A stretch of 64,000 nt of DNA from an uncultured Chloroflexales bacterium (GCA_937902315.1 CALGUG010000047.1:58546-122545); one strand, 5' to 3'. Numbered from the stretch's first letter, positions 35,246 through 44,597 are shown. A program made the numbers and translations. The notes: generated by a model not told the origin, from the sequence alone.

Positions 35246-35666
35246 GCTAGGGTCCTTTTTGAGGGAAGAAACCTATCCGCCTAGAGCTGAACGAGATACG
35301 AGGATTGCGCCCAGAACACTTCAAAAATACAACATCGATTTTTTACTAAATAGATAAAGCGGTTTTTAAAAGCTGTTTAGAGGAATGTAGAACACTCGTT
35401 GTGACACTCTAGGGCTGTGCGAACAGCCTGCAGGCTGATTGCTTTTTATTGAAGCGATTTTATGGGTGTTAAGAGCTCGGATTCTCATTTGTAAAGCGTT
35501 AGGCGACGATTGATTTTGAGGATATTCACCCTTTAGAGCGGATCTAGATGCTCAAAACGTTACTTAATCGACGTTAATAGTCATGAGATTTGCTGTTTGT
35601 AATGCTTTACTACATAAAATGCTTATTGTGTATAAAATGTTTTAATATAAAGAATCGATATTTATC
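35246..35666. other. AT-rich gene-free stretch
   Basis: About 420 bp, markedly AT-rich towards the right end. No ORF, RNA or repeat recognised beyond the repeat A tail at its left edge. Confidence 0.55.
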
Positions 35667-35694
35667 TTGACGAATCAATAAAATTTACTATAAT
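35667..35694 (+). promoter_or_regulatory. Promoter of the receiver-like gene
   Basis: TTGACG, 16-base spacer, TATAAT, in very AT-rich surroundings; the start codon is at 35751. Confidence 0.75.
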
Positions 35695-35750
35695 TTATTC
35701 ATAATATAAATTGATTATCAGTGTTGAGACACTTTACCGTGAGGTATATT

Positions 35751-36110
35751 ATGGACGTCTTGCTTGCGAGTAGGCATGTTTTTCGCCTTGAACTTAGCGC
35801 TTATGTCCTTTCCGAAGCTGGTTACCGAGTGCGCGAATTTACCCGTTCCGAAGGCCTCCTTCAAGAGCTAACCCACTGCCTACCCGATCTGCTGATCCTT
35901 GACCTCCAGTTGCTTTCCGAGCCCGAACTGAACGAATTACGCAGCTACACCTCTTCCGTTCAACTCCCTCTCCTGCTCATGCGTGCCAACAGCGCTCAAG
36001 CACTTGCACTCGCTCCGAACGAAGAGATCGTTCAGTGGCCCTATCAACAAGCCGATTTCTTGGCGCAGGTTCAGGCCCTCATGCCACTGGGTGATGAAGT
36101 TATTGCCTAG
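35751..36110 (+). CDS. Degenerate response-regulator receiver-like protein
   Basis: A stand-alone protein of 119 residues with the alternating pattern of a CheY-like fold: MDVLLASRH, SEAGYRVREF, PDLLILDLQLL (putative phosphoacceptor Asp near 50) and a final QADFLAQVQALM. The acidic pair that should follow the first strand is replaced by Ser-Arg, and the Lys-Pro of the fifth strand by Trp-Pro (VQWPYQ), so phosphorylation by the usual chemistry is doubtful. ATG at 35751 has GTGAGG upstream; a GTG at 35721 also opens the frame. The role is unknown; no histidine kinase is nearby. Confidence 0.65.
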   Translation: MDVLLASRHVFRLELSAYVLSEAGYRVREFTRSEGLLQELTHCLPDLLILDLQLLSEPELNELRSYTSSVQLPLLLMRANSAQALALAPNEEIVQWPYQQADFLAQVQALMPLGDEVIA

Positions 36111-36183
36111 TGTACAGATTTCTGTTTGGGGTGCTAGAAGCTGTTTAGCAGCTGGGTGACTATGGAGACAAAGCTAGCTTGAG

Positions 36184-36214
36184 AGGTGTATGTGCGAGTG
36201 CATACACCTTTTTT
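36184..36214 (+). terminator. Rho-independent terminator
   Basis: AGGTGTATG and CATACACCT around an eight-base loop, then TTTTTT; ends the receiver-like gene. Confidence 0.88.
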
Positions 36215-36363
36215 CATGCCCAAAACGGCTCCAAATAGCGGAAAAATGAGCTATAATTAGAAATAGTGTTCTAGTTTTGAGTGTCTTTTGGGCATAGTTT
36301 ATAATGAGAGGGTTGATGATCTATCAACCGATTTCCCGCAACTAGTAGGAAGAATATAGCTCG

Positions 36364-38310
36364 GTGGATCTTGCGCGACAACACTATACTTTGTTGAACT
36401 GGTTGCAACAACGTGGTCAATCAGAGCTGGATACCATAGCGTATCTGTGGGGTTTGGGTCAAACCACCGGGAAGCATTGGAGCGTTGAAGCGCTTGGCGA
36501 AGCGATTCTTCAAGAGACGAGCGTGACCCGTGTGTTGGCGGGTCTCGACGAAGGCAGCTATCAAGCCTTGATGCGCCTCTTAGCGGAAGAGGGCGCCCGC
36601 CTTCCTGCCCATGTGCTTGAGCGCGAGTGGGGCACGATCCGCGCTCACGAGTCTTACCCCAATCCACGCGCCTATCTGCTGGCTTTAAAACAAGCGCCGA
36701 GCGCGACCGAGCGGCTCTATACGCTGGGACTGATACAGCTGGTGCGCCAACAAGGCGGGCGCTGGTATCTGGTTCCTGAAGATCTCTTGCCATTCTTGCC
36801 CAAGGTTGCGCCGCGCGAGAAGCGTGTTCGCTTTCAGACTGTCGACGAGCCTGCGGTTGTGCGCAAGAGCGATCCCTTCCAGTTCGAGCGTCACGTCGTC
36901 GAGTTTATGGCCTTGGCAGAGCGTGGCGAGCTGCAACTGACCCCCCAGGCTAGCTTGCATAAAACCAGCATTACACGTATCGCGCGGCGCTGGGGGCGCG
37001 ATAGCCACGAGAGCAAACAGATCACCCGCGAGCGTAGCTGGCCCTACCTCTTTTTTGTGCGCTGTCTGTTGCTGGCAGCTGGTCTGTTACGCATTTCGAC
37101 TAAACTCGAGCTGATCCCAACCCGCGACGGCATCGCTTGGCTGCGCCTGCCCCGTATCGAGCGTTCGCGACGGCTCTTGCAGGCTTGGCTGCTTAGCCCC
37201 TTAGACGAGCTTGACGATTTCTGTGGCGTAAAGAGCAAGAGCTACCCTTTCGGACGCGACCTCAAGGCCACTCGCGAAGAGGTGCTGCGTACCCTAGCCG
37301 ATGCTCCCAAAGCTGACTGGATCGATTTGCAGGCTTTTATCCAGTCGATGCAGCAGGTAAACCCCGACTTTTTGCGGCGCGATGGGCGTTACGACAATTG
37401 GGGTCTAGTCGACTATTTGCAACGCCCGCTCAATGGCTACGAGCATTGGCACGCGGTTGAAGGTCAACTGCTTGCGGCCTATATCGGTCGCAGCCTGTTT
37501 TATTTGGGTTTGGTCGATTGGGGTGGTGCCAGCGCCAAACAGATCGACTGCTTTCGCCTCACACCTCTGGCCGAGAGCTTACTGACTGAACAGACACGAG
37601 CGGAGCCGGAAGAGGACGAAGCTTTGCTTGTGCAAAGCACCTTCGAGTTAGTTCTGCCGCCACGCGCCTCGTGCAACGCGCGCTTTTGGACGATCTGTGC
37701 TGCGCAGTGGCAGCCCTCGAACGGCAGCTATACGCTGACCAAGCAGAGCGTTCAGAGCTTGCTGGCGCGCGGCGTCGAGCTGAGCTTTCTGATCGAACTT
37801 TTGCAGCAGGAGAGCGGTCGATCATTGCCCCCCAATGTTGAATACACCCTCAAGGAGTGGGGCGGCCAGCTCGGTCAGCTCAGCTTAGAGCAAGCCGTCT
37901 TGTTGCGTTCGGTCGATCCGGTCTTGCTCGAACAGGTGCGGCGCGATCGGCGGGTGCGCATGCCTCCCCACGAGCAGATCTCGCCTACGTTGCTGAAGCT
38001 CGACCAAGGCGAAGCCAAGCGTCTGCTCGAACGATTACAACGGGCTGGCTACGGAGTGGTGAGCGATGGCGAGCTGGAACAAAATTCAGGCTTGAGCGAG
38101 CACGATCTAACGATCCTCTACGGGGCGCTCGAATTTTATGTTACGGCTTGTAGCGCGCTTGAGATCGATAGCGAGGCCAGCGACGCTTTGCGGCGGCGGG
38201 TTATGCGCATGCTCAACCAAAAGCAGCGCCAGCAGGCGGTTCACATGCAAGCCGACGCTTTGCGCGCTCTGCGTTCCTTGCTTGAGGACGATCAAACAAA
38301 AGGACAGTAA
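36364..38310 (+). CDS. Helicase-associated-domain protein (Helicase_C_3-like)
   Basis: A protein of 648 residues with no P-loop. The middle to C-terminal part (about 415-520) reads LLVQSTFELVLPPRASC, then YTLTKQSVQSLLARG, LLQQESGRSLPPNVEYTL and LSLEQAVLLRSVDP, the pattern of the helicase-associated domain found in actinobacterial and Chloroflexi proteins near XPB-type helicases. The N-terminal half appears to hold several winged-helix-like segments. It may bind DNA or partner a helicase; that is inference. GTG start at 36364 with TAGGAAG about 11 bases upstream. recO follows after 84 bp, so a DNA-repair link is possible. Confidence 0.7.
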   Translation: MDLARQHYTLLNWLQQRGQSELDTIAYLWGLGQTTGKHWSVEALGEAILQETSVTRVLAGLDEGSYQALMRLLAEEGARLPAHVLEREWGTIRAHESYPNPRAYLLALKQAPSATERLYTLGLIQLVRQQGGRWYLVPEDLLPFLPKVAPREKRVRFQTVDEPAVVRKSDPFQFERHVVEFMALAERGELQLTPQASLHKTSITRIARRWGRDSHESKQITRERSWPYLFFVRCLLLAAGLLRISTKLELIPTRDGIAWLRLPRIERSRRLLQAWLLSPLDELDDFCGVKSKSYPFGRDLKATREEVLRTLADAPKADWIDLQAFIQSMQQVNPDFLRRDGRYDNWGLVDYLQRPLNGYEHWHAVEGQLLAAYIGRSLFYLGLVDWGGASAKQIDCFRLTPLAESLLTEQTRAEPEEDEALLVQSTFELVLPPRASCNARFWTICAAQWQPSNGSYTLTKQSVQSLLARGVELSFLIELLQQESGRSLPPNVEYTLKEWGGQLGQLSLEQAVLLRSVDPVLLEQVRRDRRVRMPPHEQISPTLLKLDQGEAKRLLERLQRAGYGVVSDGELEQNSGLSEHDLTILYGALEFYVTACSALEIDSEASDALRRRVMRMLNQKQRQQAVHMQADALRALRSLLEDDQTKGQ

Positions 38311-38394
38311 TCGGGACAGATTGATCAGGTTGTTGCGAGCGAGTTGCAGTACAATAGATTAGGCAGAGCATAAATCTGGCAGGGCAGGTGCAAC

Positions 38395-39147
38395 ATGCGA
38401 GAGCGTGTCTATCGAAGTGAAGCGATTATTATGCGACGGAGCGATTTTAGCGAGGCCGACCGCCTGCTGTTGCTGGCTACGCCCGAAGGTAAGCGTCGCG
38501 TGGTGGCCAAAGGCGTACGCAAAACCATGAGTAAGCTGGCTGGCCACTTGGAGCTGTTCACGCACTGCAGCTTACAACTCGCGCTCGGGCGCAACCTCGA
38601 TATCGTTACGCAAAGCCAAGTACGCCAACCCTTTACACATTTGCGCACCGACCTTAACCGCTTGGCATATGCCTACTATGTCGCCGAGCTGTTCGATAAG
38701 TGTACGCAAGAAGAGGAAGAGAATCGTCCCCTATTTGAGTTACTGCTCGCAACCTTAAAGGGTCTCGATAGTATGCCCACGCCAGAGTTGGTGGTGCGCT
38801 GGTACGAGATTCAACTGGCAGGTTTGCTGGGGTATCGACCGCACTTTCATCGTTGCGCTGTCTGCCAAGAGCTACTAACCGAGGAGGCCAATCGCTTTAG
38901 CACGCAATTGGGCGGCATGCTCTGCCCCAAAGATGCCAACAGCGATCGCCAAGCGAGTGTGATCAGCTTGGGCGCTTTTAAGGTCTTGCGCTATCTTCAA
39001 ACCAACCCGCTCAGCCATGTGGCTCAGCTCCAGATCTCTGAGCCGACTCGCGAAGAAGTCAAGACCGTTTTGCGTTCTTATTTACGCCATATTCTCGAAC
39101 GTGATTTCAAAACTGTTGCCTTCTTAGAGGAAATAACAGGTATGTAG
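38395..39147 (+). CDS. recO: DNA repair protein RecO
   Basis: A protein of 250 residues, the usual size. The N-terminal OB fold opens YRSEAIIMRRSDFSEADRLL; the C-terminal helical domain contains a CAVC pair (about 160) and later LGGMLCPKD, giving three zinc-type cysteines. RecO loads RecA on single-stranded DNA with RecR. The start is ATG at 38395, shortly after the preceding gene. Confidence 0.93.
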   Translation: MRERVYRSEAIIMRRSDFSEADRLLLLATPEGKRRVVAKGVRKTMSKLAGHLELFTHCSLQLALGRNLDIVTQSQVRQPFTHLRTDLNRLAYAYYVAELFDKCTQEEEENRPLFELLLATLKGLDSMPTPELVVRWYEIQLAGLLGYRPHFHRCAVCQELLTEEANRFSTQLGGMLCPKDANSDRQASVISLGAFKVLRYLQTNPLSHVAQLQISEPTREEVKTVLRSYLRHILERDFKTVAFLEEITGM

Positions 39148-39454
39148 TTGATTTTTGTATGATGATTAGCGTACTATTTGGTAGCTCTTTCGGTATAGTA
39201 TATAGTCATTATGAAAACGCTCCCGAATTGATATGCAGCGGTCGTGTAGCGTGAAATCGTCACTTTAAAGCTCTATCCTAAAAGCGTTACAATGTTTATA
39301 GAACATCTCGTTTGTTACTTTGTTGTGGCTTGAAACTCATCTCGCTAGCGGCTCGTACACAACAGAGGACAAACAAAGGGGCTATGAAGAGTTGCGTCAG
39401 AGAGGCATCCTGCTGGCCTGCCTGATCTGATTGCTTACTCGAAGGAGATCACTC
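39148..39454. other. Gene-free stretch before the PH-domain gene
   Basis: 307 bp with no recognisable gene and no repeat A or B copy. It presumably contains the promoter of the gene at 39455, but no box is convincing. Confidence 0.45.
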
Positions 39455-40141
39455 ATGGCTTACGTCGATGAATTACTCGGTCGAGGCGAAAAGATCTTAT
39501 ATATCGCACGTCAGCATCTTTTTGTGCTTATTAGCCATATCGCTGCCGAGTTGACACTCATCGCACTATTGGTTGCTACGGGTGTTGTAGGCTTCGAAGC
39601 CTTTCGCGACACCGAATTAAGCGTTGGTGATATGCAGGCTGGGACTGCGGTGCTGCTGGTCTGCGGGGTGATTAGCCTAGGCGTTATTATCAGCGGTTTT
39701 TACGACTATCTACGTTGGAGCAGCGAGCAATACATCATCACCGATCGTCGCGTATTGCAAATACGGGGCGTTCTGAATAAAGGTGTGGTCGATTCGTCAC
39801 TAGAAAAGATCAACGATGTGGGTTTGAGCCAAACGTGGCTGGGCCGCATCTTCGATTATGGCACGATCGAAATCTTGACCGCATCGGATACAGGTGTTAA
39901 CACGCTCACCAATATCGCGCGACCGTTGGAATTCAAGCGCAACATGCTTGAAGCCAAACATTTTCAAGATCGCGGTTACGGTTACTTTGAACCACAGGAT
40001 TCCTACGAATACGAGCGCCCAATTCAGAATCAGTACGATATCCAACGCACGATTCAGGAATTGGCTACCCTGCGCGATCGGGGCATTCTTTCGACCGACG
40101 AATTTGAGACGAAGAAGCGTGAGCTCTTAAATCGCATCTAA
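39455..40141 (+). CDS. PH-domain membrane protein with SHOCT tail
   Basis: A protein of 228 residues. Two membrane helices lie at about 24-45 and 64-88, then a bacterial PH (YdbS/YdbT type) domain: SEQYIITDRRVLQIRGVLNK, LEKINDVGLSQTWLGRIFDYG. The last 30 residues (IQELATLRDRGILSTDEFET) are a SHOCT motif. Such proteins are membrane-associated; function unknown. ATG at 39455 has AAGGAG; the open frame begins at 39431 but lacks a site. Confidence 0.87.
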   Translation: MAYVDELLGRGEKILYIARQHLFVLISHIAAELTLIALLVATGVVGFEAFRDTELSVGDMQAGTAVLLVCGVISLGVIISGFYDYLRWSSEQYIITDRRVLQIRGVLNKGVVDSSLEKINDVGLSQTWLGRIFDYGTIEILTASDTGVNTLTNIARPLEFKRNMLEAKHFQDRGYGYFEPQDSYEYERPIQNQYDIQRTIQELATLRDRGILSTDEFETKKRELLNRI

Positions 40142-40157
40142 TCGCTCCGAGCTTAGG

Positions 40158-40186
40158 AGGCCGTGCCAACTGGCATGGCCTTCTTT
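40158..40186 (+). terminator. Rho-independent terminator
   Basis: AGGCCGTGCCA and TGGCATGGCCT around a two-base loop, then TCTTTG. Confidence 0.8.
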
Positions 40187-40281
40187 GTCTCTATCCTACC
40201 AAAACCGCACGAGCTCGTTCTGTCCAAGCAGCTTGTATCGCTCTGGCGGAAGGTGCTCAACCCTTCCATTCGATCTCAACC

Positions 40282-40299
40282 GCGTCCGCCTTCGGCTAT
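40282..40299 (+). repeat. Repeat A core, forward copy 10
   Basis: Core with two changes (CCTTCGG for CCTACGG, final T for C). Left flank GCTCTGGCGGAAGGTGC is shared with other copies. A repeat D relative (40328-40355) and a repeat B right-half fragment follow. Confidence 0.75.
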
Positions 40300-40327
40300 C
40301 AGATGGGCTAGCCTGCCCTCATCCCCG

Positions 40328-40355
40328 GCCCTTCTCCCGCATTGCGGGAGAAGGG
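40328..40355. repeat. Repeat D relative
   Basis: CCCTTCTCCCGCA and TGCGGGAGAAGGG make a near-perfect palindrome, related to 7714-7760. Confidence 0.65.
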
Positions 40356-40370
40356 TGCCTAAGCGCGACG

Positions 40371-40414
40371 CTTCTGCCGAAGGCCTAAAGTAAACAACAT
40401 CATCGAATTTGCTA
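40371..40414 (+). repeat. Repeat B fragment
   Basis: CTTCTGCCGAAGGCCTAAAG is the inverted internal mark and CGAATTTGCTAT is a degraded end; an incomplete element. Confidence 0.55.
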
Positions 40415-40542
40415 TGAACAGATAAAGTTACCGCTTTATAACCGGCAACTAGGCGAGATTTGGTATGATAGAACAATACGGTTGCTTTCGTGTAAGCATT
40501 CAACAATGGCGTTAGCACATATTTGAAATTGAGAGAAGAGAC

Positions 40543-41367
40543 ATGACAGATTTTGATGCTATCCAGCGGGCGCGCGATTACGTTGCCCAACGCATTTCGA
40601 TCACCCCTCGCGTAGGTATTATTTTGGGTTCTGGTTTGGGCGAGCTGGGCAGTGAAGTAAAAGATCCTGAGGTTATTCCCTATGCCGAGATCCCGGGCTT
40701 CGGTACCTCACAGGTGGTTGGGCACCGTAACGAACTGATCGTCGGCCAGTTGGGTGGCCAAAATGTAGCGGTGATGCGCGGTCGCTTCCACTTTTACGAA
40801 GGCTACAGCATGCAGCAGGTCACCTTCCCGGTGCGCGTGATGCAGGCGCTTGGCTGTGAGATCTTGATCGTGACCAACGCCGCTGGTGGTCTGCACCCCG
40901 AATGGAGCGTGGGCGATCTGATGCGCATCTCCGACCAGATCTTTTTGCCAGGCATGGTCGGCCATCACCCCTTGCGCGGCCCGAACGACGACCGCTTGGG
41001 TCTGCGCTTCCCGCCCATGGTCGGCGCCTTCGACAAAGAACTGGCCGAGATCGCCGATCGGGTAGCGCGCGAGCAGGGTACCACGCTGCATAGCGGCACC
41101 TATGTAATGCTGAGTGGCCCAGCCTTCGAGAGCGCCGCCGAGCTGCGCATGCTGCGAATCTGGGGCGGCGATGCGGTCGGTATGTCGACAGCGCCCGAGA
41201 TCATCGTGGCGCGTCACGGTGGCATGCGGGTCTTGGGCATCTCGCTGATCACCAACATCGCCGATCCCGATGGCCCTCCGGCCAACCACGAAGAGGTGAT
41301 CGAAGCGGGCGAGCAGGCCAAGCCGCGCTTCAGCGCTTTGGTACGAGGCATTTTAGAGAATCTCTAG
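40543..41367 (+). CDS. Purine nucleoside phosphorylase (trimeric type)
   Basis: A protein of 274 residues. GIILGSGLGELG near 26-37 (phosphate loop), VVGHRNE, MRGRFHFYEGY, TNAAGGLHPEWSVGDLM, GTYVMLSGPAFESAAE and VGMSTAPEIIVARH are hallmarks of the trimeric PNP family. It cleaves purine ribonucleosides with phosphate for salvage. It is a single gene, followed by a strong terminator. Confidence 0.95.
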   Translation: MTDFDAIQRARDYVAQRISITPRVGIILGSGLGELGSEVKDPEVIPYAEIPGFGTSQVVGHRNELIVGQLGGQNVAVMRGRFHFYEGYSMQQVTFPVRVMQALGCEILIVTNAAGGLHPEWSVGDLMRISDQIFLPGMVGHHPLRGPNDDRLGLRFPPMVGAFDKELAEIADRVAREQGTTLHSGTYVMLSGPAFESAAELRMLRIWGGDAVGMSTAPEIIVARHGGMRVLGISLITNIADPDGPPANHEEVIEAGEQAKPRFSALVRGILENL

Positions 41368-41384
41368 TTGTTGCGACATTGAGG

Positions 41385-41418
41385 TGGGATTCCGCTGGAA
41401 AGCGGAATCCCATTTTTT
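41385..41418. terminator. Rho-independent terminator after the purine phosphorylase gene
   Basis: TGGGATTCCGCT and AGCGGAATCCCA pair perfectly around GGAA, then TTTTTT. The convergent xylB gene ends at 41428, so it may also assist there, although its leftward tail is not U-rich. Confidence 0.9.
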
Positions 41419-41427
41419 ATAAGGCCT

Positions 41428-42933
41428 TTAGAATTCCCACAGCGCATGCATGCTCTCGCGCAGCGCGCTGTAGAGCGTGCGGTAGATGGCGTAGGCGCGG
41501 TCGTAGCGAGCGCTGTTGGCCGCGATCGGCTCGACGCCTTCGGTGGTGACCACGGTTGCATCTACGGCCTCCTCGACGTTGGCATAGATGCCAGTGCCCA
41601 CAGCGGCCAGAATCGCCGCACCGTAGGCGGGCCCTTCTTCGGCGTTCAGGCGCGTGAGCGGCACTTTGTAGATGTCGGCCTGCATTTGGCGCCAGAGCGG
41701 GCTGCGACCGCCGCCACCGGTGGGGCGCACATCGCTGATCGGCACGTTGAGCTGCTGCATAATCTTGAGGCTGTCGCGCAGCGAGAAGGTTACGCCCTCC
41801 ATCACGGAGCGAGTCATATGGGCGCGTTCGTGGCGGCTGGTCAGGCCGATGAAACCGCCCCGTGCGCGTGGGTCGAGATGGGGCGCTCGCTCGCCCGTGA
41901 GGTAGGGCAAGAAGAGCAGTCCTTCGCTGCCCGGTTCGATCTGAGCGGCTTCGGCGGTCATGCTGTCGTAGTCGAGCTGCTGGCTCAGGCCCGTGCTCCA
42001 GAGCTTGCGCAACCAACTGAAGGCGCCGCCAGCCGCTAAGGTCACACCCATCAGATGGTACTTGCCCGGCACAGCGTGGCAGAAGGTGTGTAGGCGGCCC
42101 TGCGGATCGAAGGCTAGTTCGTCGCTGTGGGCAAAGAGCACGCCGCTGGTGCCGATGCTGCTGCTGACCACGCCCGCCCGAATGATGCCCGTGCCGACCG
42201 CTGCAGCGGCGTTGTCGCCACCTCCGGCGATCACTGGGAGATTGGCGGGCAGGCCCAGTTCGGCGGCGACATCGGCTTTGAGATAGCCCGTTACCTCGGG
42301 GCCTTCGTAGACTTTGGGGAACCAAGCGCGATCGAGTTCGAGCTTTTGCAGAATCTCGTCGCTCCAGTCGCGGTTGCGCAGATCGAGCAAGAGCGTTCCG
42401 GCTGCATCGCTGGCGTCGCTGGCGTATTCGCCCGTCATCAGCAAGCGGATGTAGTCTTTGGGAAGCAGTACGTGGGCCAAACGGGCATAGGCTTCTGGCT
42501 CGTGGTTGCGCAACCATACGATCTTGGGTGCTTGGAAGCCAGTTAAGGCTGGGTTGCCCGCGATCTCGATCAGGCGGCTGGCACCGACCTTTTCGGTGAT
42601 CTCGCGGCATTCGGCTTCGGTGCGCTGGTCGTTCCAAAGCAGAGCGGGGCGAATAACGTGGTTATCGCGGTCAAGAAAGACGGCGCCGTGCATCTGGCCG
42701 GTTAAGCCGATCCCTTTGACTTCGCTGCCCGAGACCTTGGCTTGGGCTAGAACGCTGCGGATCGCCTCTTGGGTACCCCGCCACCAATCGTTTGGATTCT
42801 GTTCACTCCACTGCGGTTTGGGCGTGAAGAGTGGGTATTCGCTTGTTGCTGTGGCGATCACACGGCCGCCCGAATCGCACAGCAAGGCCTTCGCTCCCGA
42901 AGTGCCGATGTCAATGCCCAGTAAGTAGGACAC
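41428..42933 (-). CDS. xylB: Xylulokinase
   Basis: A protein of 501 residues of the FGGY kinase family. GIDIGTSGAKALL lies at 6-18, the xylulokinase markers GQMHG at 79-83 and WNDQRT at 100-105, and the catalytic GGGD at 237-240. Glycine-rich GGGGRSPLWRQMQAD binds nucleotide. It phosphorylates D-xylulose. GTG start at 42933 with AAGGAGG six bases upstream. A TATAAT box lies at 43032-43027. No xylose isomerase gene is adjacent, but the esterase and oxidoreductase cluster further right suggests plant-sugar use. Confidence 0.94.
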   Translation of the reverse strand: MSYLLGIDIGTSGAKALLCDSGGRVIATATSEYPLFTPKPQWSEQNPNDWWRGTQEAIRSVLAQAKVSGSEVKGIGLTGQMHGAVFLDRDNHVIRPALLWNDQRTEAECREITEKVGASRLIEIAGNPALTGFQAPKIVWLRNHEPEAYARLAHVLLPKDYIRLLMTGEYASDASDAAGTLLLDLRNRDWSDEILQKLELDRAWFPKVYEGPEVTGYLKADVAAELGLPANLPVIAGGGDNAAAAVGTGIIRAGVVSSSIGTSGVLFAHSDELAFDPQGRLHTFCHAVPGKYHLMGVTLAAGGAFSWLRKLWSTGLSQQLDYDSMTAEAAQIEPGSEGLLFLPYLTGERAPHLDPRARGGFIGLTSRHERAHMTRSVMEGVTFSLRDSLKIMQQLNVPISDVRPTGGGGRSPLWRQMQADIYKVPLTRLNAEEGPAYGAAILAAVGTGIYANVEEAVDATVVTTEGVEPIAANSARYDRAYAIYRTLYSALRESMHALWEF

Positions 42934-43120
42934 CTATGACCTCCTTATTTGTGTTGGCAAGGGCTTCTAAACAGGTAGTGTGGTGATGATTTGTTTGTTC
43001 GAGACGCTGTGAATAGAGCAGAACTATTATACCGCGCTTAACTGCCATAAGCGCTAAGTCTGCGACCTTTGTAAGCTATCCTTGCTTGTATCTGAGGCAG
43101 TGTAAAGCCCAAAATTTCCC

Positions 43121-43149
43121 TTGACCGCCCTAGAAGCACAGCCTATAAT
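43121..43149 (+). promoter_or_regulatory. Promoter of the GNAT gene
   Basis: TTGACC, 17-base spacer, TATAAT, 37 bp before the start codon. Confidence 0.8.
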
Positions 43150-43186
43150 GAGGTGATATGATTTCAAGAATGGTGTTACACGCAAC

Positions 43187-43666
43187 ATGAATACAGCTAC
43201 ACAATGGGATATTCGGCTCGCTCAGCCTGAGGAAGCACACCTGCTTGTTCCCTTGATTCAAGCGCTTGCACATGAAGAAGGCTCTGCTTCGATACCCTCT
43301 CCCGAGAAACTCGTGCCCCTGATTCAGAAGATCATAAGCGAAGGGATTGGCGTTTTCTTCCTAGCAGTGCGAGATGGTCAGGCGTTTGGCTGCTTGCAGC
43401 TCAATTATCGCTTCTCAACGTGGGCGACCACACGTTACGCCTATCTCGAAGATTTTTACGTAGCGCCCCACGCGCGCGGCGCTGGAATCGGTACGGCTAT
43501 GATCCGGGCGGCTTGCTCGTATGCTGCACAGCAGGGCTGTCGCTACGTCGATCTCGATGCGCGGCTCGATAATGGCGATGCGGCCCGCCTCTATCAACGG
43601 CTCGGCTTTCAGCAGAGCTCGAGCGTATTATGGCGCTGCCCTTTAGAAAATGCTGAGCTTACATAA
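43187..43666 (+). CDS. GNAT family N-acetyltransferase
   Basis: A protein of 159 residues. The acetyl-CoA loop is DFYVAPHARGAGIGTAMI (the R-G-x-G-x-G/A pattern), followed by ARLYQRLGF, the standard motif B ending. Substrate unknown. It stands alone behind a near-consensus promoter. Confidence 0.9.
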   Translation: MNTATQWDIRLAQPEEAHLLVPLIQALAHEEGSASIPSPEKLVPLIQKIISEGIGVFFLAVRDGQAFGCLQLNYRFSTWATTRYAYLEDFYVAPHARGAGIGTAMIRAACSYAAQQGCRYVDLDARLDNGDAARLYQRLGFQQSSSVLWRCPLENAELT

Positions 43667-43772
43667 ACCTATAAGCATGTAGGGTGTAGTTTGCAATAAG
43701 CTAGTGTTCCACGCCGAAAAAGCGTGTTGGATTTAGGTTGATTATTGTATTCTTATTATCACGAGGTTTTAT

Positions 43773-44540
43773 ATGGCAAAAACACAACCACGTCGTGGCC
43801 GACAGGTAACAGTTAAGCGCTCTTCAACTACAATTATCTTCTGGGTAGTTGGCGCGCTGCTGTTGGTAGGAAGCGCTGCATTGGTCTTTTTTGCAGCTAC
43901 AAATAACTCGAAGGCAAGTAACGCAAACATTAGTAGCTTGTTGAAGTCTTCCTACAATGCTCCCATGGGCACCCTGACTGAACCCTATACTTACACAAAT
44001 GCTGAAGGTAAAGAGATTACGGTAGCTGCTGGAACCCACTATATCGGTGATCCCAATGCTCCGGTCAAGGTTATTGAGTATGCAGACTTCCAGTGCCCAG
44101 CGTGTGCATCGTTTAATGCCACCTCTGAGGATCGTTTGTTCCGCAACTATATCGAGACCGGACGGGTGCAGTTCATCTACCACGAATTCCCGCTGATGCA
44201 GCATCAGCACGCTAAGAAGGCCGCTGAGGCTGCCCGCTGTGCTGGCGATCAGAACATGTTCTGGCAGATGCACGATGTGCTCTTCAAGCGCCAAGCGCTC
44301 TGGGCTGATCTAGGCGACCCGACCAGCACCTTCTCGAGCTATGCTCGCGATCTCGGCTTGGATACCGCCAAGTTTGACGCTTGTCTGAACGGTGGGACCT
44401 ACACCGCTCAGATCGACGCTGCTCAGCAGGCCTCGGCAGATGCTCAGATCCCGGCTACCCCCACCTTCATTGTGAACGGCCAGCAGACCACCACTATGAA
44501 TCTGTTCGCCTACATCGATCAGTTGTTGGCTGGTAACTAG
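43773..44540 (+). CDS. Membrane-anchored DsbA-like thiol oxidoreductase
   Basis: A protein of 255 residues. A basic N-terminus and one membrane helix (about 20-42) anchor an extracytoplasmic domain. The active site is CPAC at 108-111 (DFQCPACASF) and the cis-Pro loop is IPATPTFIVNG. Two more cysteines (AARCAG and DACLN) could form a second pair. The family (thioredoxin_4, BdbD-like) makes or shuffles disulfides in exported proteins. It lies upstream of secD/secF, which would agree with a role in protein export. Confidence 0.92.
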   Translation: MAKTQPRRGRQVTVKRSSTTIIFWVVGALLLVGSAALVFFAATNNSKASNANISSLLKSSYNAPMGTLTEPYTYTNAEGKEITVAAGTHYIGDPNAPVKVIEYADFQCPACASFNATSEDRLFRNYIETGRVQFIYHEFPLMQHQHAKKAAEAARCAGDQNMFWQMHDVLFKRQALWADLGDPTSTFSSYARDLGLDTAKFDACLNGGTYTAQIDAAQQASADAQIPATPTFIVNGQQTTTMNLFAYIDQLLAGN

Positions 44541-44564
44541 TCGGCGAGAAGACTATCAGTCTGC

Positions 44565-44597
44565 GAGCGGGCCAAGCACACAAGGCCCGCTCTGCTT
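44565..44597 (+). terminator. Terminator after the DsbA-like gene
   Basis: GAGCGGGCC and GGCCCGCTC around a ten-base loop, then TGCTTT. Confidence 0.75.

Noticed and set aside
34680..35750. Insertion sequence or prophage remnant in the longest gene-free stretch
   Set aside because: No transposase or phage-like frame; the contents are repeats A, B and C and AT-rich DNA.
41417..42637. Open frame of 406 codons on the minus strand
   Set aside because: It is a shifted frame of xylB with an Arg/Ser/Pro-rich, low-complexity product.
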